NCBI GenBank assembly: GCA_902465215.1
Contig: CABQMM010000112.1
Coordinates: 1 to 5,317 of the forward strand
Source: an uncultured Bacillota bacterium
GTDB taxonomy: Bacteria > Bacillota > Clostridia > Peptostreptococcales > Anaerovoracaceae
DNA: 5,317 bases
Direction of reading: 5' to 3'
Numbering within the stretch: position 1 is the first letter of the stretch; the number at the start of each line of letters is the position of its first letter. Both the position numbers and the translations under genes were made by a program. Shown piece by piece: positions 1 through 5,317 of the stretch. Under the pieces are notes generated by a model. The model had not been told where the DNA came from, did not search any database, and saw only the letters and a list, made by a program, of their open reading frames with translations.

Positions 1-8
1 ATACAGGT

Positions 9-1664
9 ATGGACGTAAAACAGAAGGTATTGGATACAATAAAAAAGCATAATTTGTTGCAAAACGGCACGCACATTGTATTGGGGCTCTCGGGAGGCCC
101 TGATTCAGTGTGCCTTTTTGATGTTTTGTGTGAGATTGCGTGCGAGATAAATCTGACGATTCATCCGGTGCATGTCAACCACAAGTTCCGGCCGGGCGCG
201 GCGGAGGAAGATCAAAAATATGTTGAAGCGCTTTGCAGGCAGAGAGGGCTTGTGTGCAAAAGCTTCGTGGTAGACTGCAATAAGCTGGCGCAAGAGGAAG
301 GACTGACCTCGGAGGAAGCGGGAAGAAAGGTGCGGTATGAAGCGTTTACAAAGACTGCCGCAGAAATCGCAGGGCGCACGAACTGCACGAAGCACGAAGC
401 GCAGGGAAAAATCGTGATTGCGGTCGCGCAGAATGCGAACGACCAGGCGGAGACGATTTTGTTCCGAATGCTCAGGGGCACGGGAACGGACGGGCTTGCG
501 GGAATCGCCTATAAACGATATGAAGGCGATGTTCCGGTCATTCGGCCGCTGCTGGATGTTACGAGAGACGAAATTGAAAAATATTGTGAGGCGCGAAATT
601 TATCGCCTCGAATTGACCATACTAACAAAGAAGCGATTTATGCGCGGAATAAAATCAGGCTGGAGCTTTTGCCGTATCTGGCGGAGAATTTTAATGTGAA
701 CATCATTGAAACCATCGACCGCCTTGGAAGAAATGCGGCCTGTGATAAAGAATTTTTGAATGAGGAAGCGGAGCACGCATTGGCGGCAGCACTCGTGCGC
801 GACGGCTGCGCACGCGAGGAAAATGGCAGGCGCGGAGCTGACGGCGAGCACAAACACGAAGGCGGAGCCGCGCAGGAAAAAATCGTGATTGCGGTCGCGC
901 AGAATGCGAACGACCGGGCGGAGACGGAAATTTTTGTTTCAAATGTAAAAAGTCTTCATAGAGCTGTCAGAATGCGGGTATATAATAAAGTGCTAGCAGG
1001 AATCGGCATGACGGAAAACATAACGGAGGCGCAGCTTTCGGCAGTGGAGAGAGTGCTGTTTTCCGAAAGTCCGTCAGCGGCCTGCGACTTAGCGGATGGG
1101 TACCGCGCGGCGAAGGTTTATGACAGGCTGCGCTTTTATAAAACAGTGGAGACACAGGATGAAAGACGCTATCGGATGCACTTCCTAAGCCCGGAAGCGT
1201 TCGCGGAGCAGAGCGGAGCAAGCGCGGTGCAGGCAGCGGGCGAGCGGACGGAGAAAAATTCCGTTGGCAAGGAGCCGGATGCATCAGTCACGGTCGTGCA
1301 GGCGAAGACGACGCAGGCAGCGGGTGGCGAAGGTGAAACGGCGGCGAAAGTCCGCGGCGTGTTCGGACTGACGAAAAGCGAGGCGGAAAGCATCTGCATT
1401 CGGAGGCGAAGGGACGGCGACCGGATAGCCATCAGGCACAAAGACGGCGTGAAAAGCAAAAAGCTGCAGGACTTCTTTGTCGATGTGAAGCTGCCGAAAA
1501 TCGACCGCGATGAAATCGAGCTGCTGGTATGCGGAAACCGGATTTTGTGGATTTTGCCTTCGGAGCGCTTTGAAAGCGTACAGCTTCGCGAAAAAGGCAG
1601 ATTTTCCGCGGATTTTGCGATAAATGGTGAAACAGAAACAGTTTTGCTTCTTGATGTTTTATAA
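9..1664 (+). CDS. tilS: tRNA(Ile)-lysidine synthetase TilS, with unusual internal insertions
   Basis: TilS uses ATP and lysine to convert C34 of the AUA-reading tRNA(Ile) to lysidine in the cytoplasm, changing both codon reading and charging. Seen: the N-type ATP pyrophosphatase loop SGGPDS (residues 28-33), HVNHKFR (55-61), the motif VAQNANDQAET (139-149, usually AHNxNDQAET or AHHxDDQxET), RPLL (179-182), the D-x-TN...ARNKIR block (203-217), and a C-terminal tRNA-binding domain starting near IRRRRDGDR (464-472) and running through KKLQDFFVD and NRILWI. The protein has 551 residues, against roughly 430-470 for well-known homologues. The excess lies at about residues 121-133, 263-305 and 399-448. 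The second of these contains a repeat of the 134-149 motif. The ATG at 9 fits the family N-terminus, but only 8 upstream bases are present, so the ribosome binding site cannot be judged. The reading frame is intact throughout. Identity is secure; whether the enzyme is fully active is not known. Confidence 0.95.
   Translation: MDVKQKVLDTIKKHNLLQNGTHIVLGLSGGPDSVCLFDVLCEIACEINLTIHPVHVNHKFRPGAAEEDQKYVEALCRQRGLVCKSFVVDCNKLAQEEGLTSEEAGRKVRYEAFTKTAAEIAGRTNCTKHEAQGKIVIAVAQNANDQAETILFRMLRGTGTDGLAGIAYKRYEGDVPVIRPLLDVTRDEIEKYCEARNLSPRIDHTNKEAIYARNKIRLELLPYLAENFNVNIIETIDRLGRNAACDKEFLNEEAEHALAAALVRDGCAREENGRRGADGEHKHEGGAAQEKIVIAVAQNANDRAETEIFVSNVKSLHRAVRMRVYNKVLAGIGMTENITEAQLSAVERVLFSESPSAACDLADGYRAAKVYDRLRFYKTVETQDERRYRMHFLSPEAFAEQSGASAVQAAGERTEKNSVGKEPDASVTVVQAKTTQAAGGEGETAAKVRGVFGLTKSEAESICIRRRRDGDRIAIRHKDGVKSKKLQDFFVDVKLPKIDRDEIELLVCGNRILWILPSERFESVQLREKGRFSADFAINGETETVLLLDVL
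393..455 (+). repeat. Intragenic direct repeat, copy 1 (native TilS motif position)
   Basis: This copy encodes KHE-AQGKIVIAVAQNANDQAET, the genuine second ATPase motif of TilS, because it continues into the expected ILFRMLRGTGTDGLAG. The core at 399-455 matches 870-926 at 55 of 57 bases; the differences are at 406/877 and 445/916. The similarity continues upstream through cacgaag, after which copy 2 has nine extra in-frame bases. The offset of the core is 471 bases, a multiple of three, so both copies are read in the same frame. Confidence 0.93.
795..813. repeat. Short perfect inverted repeat inside the tilS insertion
   Basis: GTGCGC (795-800) and GCGCAC (808-813) form a perfect six-pair stem around a 7-base loop. 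With a two-base bulge the pairing extends by ctc/gag (792-794 with 816-818). It lies at the estimated 5' edge of the linker insertion. It is short and in GC-rich DNA, so chance is possible. It is not followed by a T-run and is inside a coding region, so it is not a terminator. Confidence 0.4.
795..923 (+). other. GC-rich in-frame insertion segment in tilS (linker insertion)
   Basis: This segment encodes about residues 263-305, rich in Ala, Gly, Glu and Arg, and includes repeat copy 2. By hand count, 781-880 is 68% GC, whereas 661-760 just before it is 42% and 931-1010 just after is about 36%. The sharp change within a single gene suggests inserted sequence or repeat expansion. The boundaries are estimated from where TilS-like sequence stops and resumes, and could be off by several codons. 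Confidence 0.6.
855..926 (+). repeat. Intragenic direct repeat, copy 2 (inserted duplicate)
   Basis: This copy encodes KHEGGAAQ-EKIVIAVAQNANDRAET, residues 282-306 of TilS. It is nearly identical to copy 1 (core 870-926 versus 399-455, two mismatches) but lies where TilS normally has only a variable linker before its substrate-binding domain. Relative to copy 1 it has a nine-base in-frame insertion (862-870) and a Gln-to-Arg change in NDQAET. The native sequence appears to resume at about EIFVSNVKSLHRAVRMRV. It is probably not a second active site, because it has no P-loop partner of its own. Confidence 0.93.
1203..1352 (+). other. GC-rich low-complexity segment in tilS (between core and C-terminal domain)
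   Basis: This segment encodes about residues 399-448, a linker rich in Ala, Glu, Gly, Thr and Gln that is longer than expected in TilS. Hand count of 1201-1330 gives about 67% GC. It contains a 12-base perfect direct repeat (gcaggcagcggg at 1229-1240 and 1313-1324), giving VQAAGERTE and TQAAGGEGE in the protein. Recognisable TilS C-terminal domain sequence resumes after it. The boundaries are approximate. Confidence 0.55.
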
Positions 1665-1679
1665 AATTTGTGGTAAAAT
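1651..1679 (+). promoter_or_regulatory. Predicted housekeeping sigma promoter for ftsH
   Basis: The -35 element TTGATG (1651-1656, four of six consensus bases) and the -10 element TAAAAT (1674-1679, five of six) are separated by exactly 17 bases. The -10 is extended by TG at 1671-1672. Transcription would start near 1685-1687, giving a leader of about 37-39 bases. The -35 lies within the last codons of tilS, so ftsH and the downstream regulator can probably be transcribed independently of tilS. This is prediction from sequence only. Confidence 0.65.
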
Positions 1680-1710
1680 ACAACGGAATGTTTGTAGACA
1701 GAAACAAATG

Positions 1711-1717
1711 AAAGGGG
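1711..1717 (+). promoter_or_regulatory. Ribosome binding site of ftsH (supports the GTG start)
   Basis: The purine-rich AAAGGGG ends six bases before the GTG at 1724. It settles the start, since no in-frame ATG lies nearby upstream and the GTG gives the expected short cytoplasmic N-terminus before the first membrane helix. Confidence 0.8.
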
Positions 1718-1723
1718 AAAAAA

Positions 1724-3745
1724 GTGAAAAAATTTTCAAAAAATCTTACTGTTTATATACTAGTCTTTGCCTTGGTTATTTCTTTGGCATATTTTTGCAA
1801 GGGATTCATGGGAAATGACCAGATTACAATGAAAGAAGTCTCCTTCTCGCAGTTTACGGAGCTTGTAAAGAACGAAAAAATCAGCGAGATTTCCATCGAA
1901 AGCACGACGCTGAAAGGCATGACCGGAAAAACCACGATGGTCTATGCGTATGCGCCGTCTATCGTTGAAATCAACTGGCTTGAGGAAACTTACATTTTCG
2001 ACCAGATGGACGCGGGAATCATCAAGAGCCTGTCCAGCCCGAAGCCGGATACGAGCTCATGGCTGTGGTCGCTGATTCCGAATGTGATTATGATCGGCGC
2101 GCTGATTTTCCTGTTCTATATCATGATGAATCAGGGCGGAAACGGCAAAGCGTTCCAGTTCGCGAAGTCGAAGGCGAAGCTGGTCAAGGGTGGCGACAAG
2201 AAAGTTACCTTTGACGATGTTGCAGGTCTGGAAGAAGAAAAACAGGAGCTTTCGGAGGTTGTTGATTTCCTGAAAGACCCGAGAAAATACAGAGAACTTG
2301 GAGCCAGAATTCCGAAGGGAATTTTGCTGGTAGGGCCTCCGGGAACCGGTAAAACCTATATTTCCAGAGCGACGGCGGGAGAAGCGGGCGTACCGTTCTT
2401 TACAATCAGTGGTTCGGACTTCGTTGAAATGTTCGTCGGTGTCGGTGCATCCAGAGTCAGAGATTTGTTTGATCAGGCGAAGAAAAATGCGCCTTGCATC
2501 ATCTTTATCGACGAAATTGATGCGGTCGGACGCAAAAGAGGAGCAGGAATCGGCGGCGGTCACGACGAAAGAGAACAGACACTTAACCAGCTTTTGGTTG
2601 AAATGGATGGTTTTGCGGAGAACTCCGGAATTATTATTCTGGCGGCAACCAACAGACCTGACATCCTTGACCCTGCGCTTCTCAGACCGGGCAGATTCGA
2701 CCGTCAGGTTGTAATCGGAATTCCGGATGTAAAGGGTCGTGAAGAAATTATCAAAGTCCACGCGAAGAATAAACCGCTTGCGGACGATGTAACGCCGAAG
2801 GTTTTGGCAAGAAGAACGATGGGCTCAACCCCTGCAGACCTTGAAAATATCCTGAACGAGGCAGCTTTGATTACGGCGCGCAGAAACGGACGCTTCATCC
2901 GAATGGAAGAAATCGAAGAGGCAATCCGCAAAGTGCAGATGGGACCGGCGAAAAAGTCGCGTGTGGTATCCGAAGAAGAAAAGAAACTTACGGCTTATCA
3001 CGAAGCAGGTCATGCAATCGTTGCAAGATCCCTGCCGAAGCATATGCCGATTCACGAAGTTACGATTATTCCGAGAGGAAGAGCCGGCGGATACACGATG
3101 TATCTTCCGGAAGATGATAAAATGTTTGATACGAAGACTTCCATGTACAACCACATCGTTTCGTGCATGGGCGGTCGTGTAGCGGAAAAATTAAAGCTTG
3201 ACGATATTTCCATCGGTGCTTCCGGTGACATCAAGCAGGCAACTGCGATTGCGCGCGAGATGGTAACCAAGTACGGATTCAGTGAAAAACTCGGTGCGGT
3301 CAGCTACGGTGCGGACGATGAAGTTTTCCTCGGAAACGACTTCACAGCGCATAAGAATTACTCCGAACATACGGCACAGGAAATTGATGAAGAAATCAGA
3401 AGAATTGTAGATGAAGCATACGAAGAAGCGATGAGAATTTTGACAGAGCATGACGAGACTCTGGAAAACGTCGCAAAAGCTTTGCTCCTTGTGGAAACGC
3501 TTGACGCCGAACAGTTTGAAGACCTTTATACCGGCAAAATTTCAGCGGACGACCTGAAGGAACAGGTTGAAAAGGCGGACGAGGCGAAGAAGGCGCAGGA
3601 CGAACAGGAAGCGAAGGAAAGAGAACAGCTCAGAGAAGAGGAAGAGCGCAGACTTATGGAAGAACTTAAGAAATACGACTCTGACTACTTAGGCGAGGAT
3701 GAAAACCCTCAGAAAGAAGAGGAAAAGGATGAAAGTGACAGTTAA
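1724..3745 (+). CDS. ftsH: ATP-dependent zinc metalloprotease FtsH
   Basis: FtsH is a hexameric, membrane-anchored AAA+ protease that extracts and degrades misassembled membrane proteins and some regulatory cytoplasmic proteins. Seen in order: first membrane helix (about residues 8-28), an extracytoplasmic domain (about 30-113), a second helix (about 114-136), Walker A GPPGTGKT (204-211), the pore motif FVG (237-239), Walker B IIFIDE (259-264), the second region of homology with N310 and probable arginine fingers R321 and R324, and the zinc site HEAGH (426-430) with a probable third ligand D502 in SGDIKQAT. All key residues are present and the length of 673 is slightly above the usual 610-650. 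The extra is a charged, probably coiled-coil tail rich in Glu and Lys (about 611-673). It starts at GTG with a good ribosome binding site. Its last 17 bases overlap the next gene. Full function is expected. Confidence 0.98.
   Translation: MKKFSKNLTVYILVFALVISLAYFCKGFMGNDQITMKEVSFSQFTELVKNEKISEISIESTTLKGMTGKTTMVYAYAPSIVEINWLEETYIFDQMDAGIIKSLSSPKPDTSSWLWSLIPNVIMIGALIFLFYIMMNQGGNGKAFQFAKSKAKLVKGGDKKVTFDDVAGLEEEKQELSEVVDFLKDPRKYRELGARIPKGILLVGPPGTGKTYISRATAGEAGVPFFTISGSDFVEMFVGVGASRVRDLFDQAKKNAPCIIFIDEIDAVGRKRGAGIGGGHDEREQTLNQLLVEMDGFAENSGIIILAATNRPDILDPALLRPGRFDRQVVIGIPDVKGREEIIKVHAKNKPLADDVTPKVLARRTMGSTPADLENILNEAALITARRNGRFIRMEEIEEAIRKVQMGPAKKSRVVSEEEKKLTAYHEAGHAIVARSLPKHMPIHEVTIIPRGRAGGYTMYLPEDDKMFDTKTSMYNHIVSCMGGRVAEKLKLDDISIGASGDIKQATAIAREMVTKYGFSEKLGAVSYGADDEVFLGNDFTAHKNYSEHTAQEIDEEIRRIVDEAYEEAMRILTEHDETLENVAKALLLVETLDAEQFEDLYTGKISADDLKEQVEKADEAKKAQDEQEAKEREQLREEEERRLMEELKKYDSDYLGEDENPQKEEEKDESDS
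3717..3722 (+). promoter_or_regulatory. Ribosome binding site of the PucR-family gene, inside the ftsH end
   Basis: AAGAGG, six bases before the ATG at 3729, is a good Shine-Dalgarno match. The alternative in-frame ATG at 3699 has only GAGG directly abutting it, or a weak AGG at five bases. The 3729 start also gives the usual PucR-domain N-terminus ([11 protein letters not shown]). This site therefore decides the start and places the overlap with ftsH. Confidence 0.75.
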
Positions 3746-5306
3746 AGACTGCTTGCAGCTTGATTCGTTCAGAAAATGCATCGTGGTAGCGGGTGAAAAG
3801 AACATGGATAACCGCGTCAAGGCGGTGTCGGTCATGGACGCTGCGACTCCGGCGGAGGCGCTTGCCTGCAACGGAAACAGCGGGACGATGATACTTACGA
3901 CTTTTGCGGGGATGAAAAACGATGTGAAGGCACAGTGCGAAACCATCACGGAACTTGCAAAAGCTGATGTGCCGGCAATCGTTGTATTCCAGCGTGAAAA
4001 GAGTACCAAGCCTGTGGACAAAGAGGTTACAAGCGCTGCAGATGCGGCAGGAATTCCGCTGCTCATCATGGTGGACGGCGAAAAAACGGACTATTCCAAG
4101 CTGATTGAAGAAGTCATGGAACAGGTTTTGTACGGCAATAACTTCAAAAACAGCCTGATTAACAATACCATCTTCCACCTGCTGAATTTTGAGAAGCACG
4201 CAAGCTTCCAGCAGGCGCTTCACGAGGCGGCAGTCAACAACGACTTTCAGGTGGTTTTGCTCAGTGAGGAGTTCAACCCTGTATTTACGATTGAGACCAG
4301 ACATCAGGCGACGATTAACGAGGTCATCCGGCGAGGCAGGGAAGTCGCGCTCAATCTCGGCCATATCTACAGCCTGATTGAGATTAACGGCGTGCTTACA
4401 TACTGGGGGCTGCTGTACTTAAACAATGAAAAATATTACTTGTTCATCGTGGACAATGACGATAATTATTCGGCGGGCGAAATCACAAAGCTTGCGGAAA
4501 TCATCGAGCTTGCAATGGGCATGTGGAAATTCACGCCGGAGCGCGATGCGAAAGCCGAGCTTGTGAAAGCCCTGATGCGCGGAAACAAGAGTTTGGCATA
4601 TTCGCTGCGCGAGGAAGCAGGCGTGAAGGCATCGGATATTTTATCTGTCTTTTATGCGCGCGGAATTGAGAACGGCCCTGCGGACGAGGCGATTGACCGC
4701 TTTACCGGCGAAGGACTGATCGACATTATCAAAATCACCGAAGGCGACGAGAGTTACGCGGTGCTCCTCAGAGGCGAAAAGCTGAAGGAGGACGAGGACC
4801 GCTCAGACATGGGCGTGTGCATCGAGCTCTTCGACGCGCTGAAGGAGAACAAAAGCGTTCGTATTTTCCATGTGACGGGTGTTGACCGAATTGAAGGCGC
4901 CGGCGACGGCTTCCGCCTGATCGGCGAAACCTGGGCATTCGTGGAAAGCATCTTCCCGTATAAGCGTGTATTCTCAAAATACGAGCTCGCGCTTGTCAGC
5001 AACTGCATCAACATTCAGGTGCAGGGCGGACATCTGAAAAAGACTTACATGGATTTATTGGATCCGTTCCGCAAAGAAGGAGACAACAAATCCCGTCAGC
5101 TCCTTGAGACGCTCGAAACCTTTGCGCTGGATGCCGGAATGAACAGCGGCAAAACAGCGGAATTTATGGGAATCCACACAAACACGGTGCAGTATCGTCT
5201 GAAAAAGATCAACGAACTTTTAGGCGCGGAAATCACGGGCAACCGTGTCATTCCGGGTCTGACAATCGCACTTGCGCTTCAGAGGATGGAAAATGCAAAG
5301 AAATAA
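3729..5306 (+). CDS. PucR/CdaR-family transcriptional regulator
   Basis: This is a 525-residue cytoplasmic DNA-binding regulator. Seen: an N-terminal PucR-type domain (about 1-125; [11 protein letters not shown], a conserved SGTMILTT stretch at 51-58, and VPAIVVF near 81-87), a middle section that reads like a GAF-type sensory fold (about 150-265), a CdaR-like GGDEF-related section (about 275-410, beginning RDAKAELVKALMRGN), and a C-terminal PucR helix-turn-helix (about 457-515; TAEFMGIHTNTVQYRLKKINEL). Family members respond to small metabolites such as purine-breakdown products, sugar acids or amino acids, usually activating nearby catabolic genes. None of these is visible here, so the ligand and targets are unknown and no gene symbol is given. 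The start overlaps ftsH by 17 bases (3729-3745), which suggests co-transcription from the ftsH promoter and translational coupling. The domain assignment in the middle part is less certain than at the two ends. Confidence 0.9.
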   Translation: MKVTVKDCLQLDSFRKCIVVAGEKNMDNRVKAVSVMDAATPAEALACNGNSGTMILTTFAGMKNDVKAQCETITELAKADVPAIVVFQREKSTKPVDKEVTSAADAAGIPLLIMVDGEKTDYSKLIEEVMEQVLYGNNFKNSLINNTIFHLLNFEKHASFQQALHEAAVNNDFQVVLLSEEFNPVFTIETRHQATINEVIRRGREVALNLGHIYSLIEINGVLTYWGLLYLNNEKYYLFIVDNDDNYSAGEITKLAEIIELAMGMWKFTPERDAKAELVKALMRGNKSLAYSLREEAGVKASDILSVFYARGIENGPADEAIDRFTGEGLIDIIKITEGDESYAVLLRGEKLKEDEDRSDMGVCIELFDALKENKSVRIFHVTGVDRIEGAGDGFRLIGETWAFVESIFPYKRVFSKYELALVSNCINIQVQGGHLKKTYMDLLDPFRKEGDNKSRQLLETLETFALDAGMNSGKTAEFMGIHTNTVQYRLKKINELLGAEITGNRVIPGLTIALALQRMENAKK

Positions 5307-5317
5307 AGAAAACGAAA

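Noticed and set aside
795..923. The tilS insertion as an insertion sequence, intein or intron
   Set aside because: It is only about 130 bases, stays open in frame, and has no transposase, splicing or endonuclease motifs, no flanking target duplication and no clear terminal repeats.
855..926. Repeat copy 2 as a second active site or a fused second TilS domain
   Set aside because: Only about 25 residues are duplicated, with no second P-loop or other ATPase motif.
1665..1723. A terminator between tilS and ftsH
   Set aside because: No GC-rich hairpin followed by a T-run is visible in the gap.
1624..1818. A 64-codon + strand frame spanning the tilS-ftsH junction, considered as a leader peptide or small gene
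   Set aside because: It overlaps both genes out of frame, starts upstream of the predicted transcription start, and has no ribosome binding site or recognisable sequence.
2057..2761. A 234-codon open frame on the - strand within ftsH
   Set aside because: It lies entirely opposite the highly conserved AAA+ region of ftsH, its translation shows no recognisable domain, and it looks like a by-product of codon bias.
3699..3728. Upstream ATG giving the regulator ten more residues ([10 protein letters not shown])
   Set aside because: It has poor ribosome binding site spacing, and the family N-terminus begins at the 3729 ATG, which has a well-placed AAGAGG.
3666..4364. A 232-codon open frame on the - strand across the ftsH-pucR junction
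   Set aside because: It is opposite two well-supported genes and has no recognisable protein features.
5307..5317. A terminator or next gene start after the regulator
   Set aside because: Only 11 A-rich bases remain, too few to judge.

Overview
The window looks like a chromosomal housekeeping segment from a low-to-mid GC Firmicute, probably a member of Clostridia. This is an inference from the tilS-ftsH neighbourhood, the purine-rich ribosome binding sites, the GTG start of ftsH and the protein sequences. All three genes lie on the + strand and fill almost the whole window. No RNA gene, CRISPR array, transposase or phage gene is visible.

Layout. Positions 9-1664 hold tilS (tRNA(Ile)-lysidine synthetase). 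A 59-base gap follows; the last bases of tilS and the start of this gap carry a good housekeeping-type promoter. Positions 1724-3745 hold ftsH, a complete membrane-bound AAA+ zinc protease. Positions 3729-5306 hold a PucR/CdaR-family transcriptional regulator that overlaps the end of ftsH by 17 bases and has its own ribosome binding site inside the ftsH tail. The last 11 bases hold nothing recognisable. The hpt gene often found between tilS and ftsH in Firmicutes is absent here.

How they fit together. TilS makes lysidine at the wobble base of the AUA-reading tRNA(Ile), an essential decoding function. FtsH performs membrane protein quality control and regulated proteolysis. The PucR-like protein is probably translationally coupled to FtsH; its target genes cannot be told from this window.

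The part most worth a second look is inside tilS. The gene encodes 551 residues, about 80-120 more than familiar TilS proteins. The excess sits in GC-rich, Ala/Glu/Gly/Arg-rich segments at loop-like positions. One of them contains a second, in-frame copy (55 of 57 bases identical) of the stretch encoding the gene's own conserved ATPase motif. Both copies share an unusual His-to-Gln change. This looks like an in-frame intragenic duplication or insertion. I see no evidence in the window for a wholly new multi-gene system.
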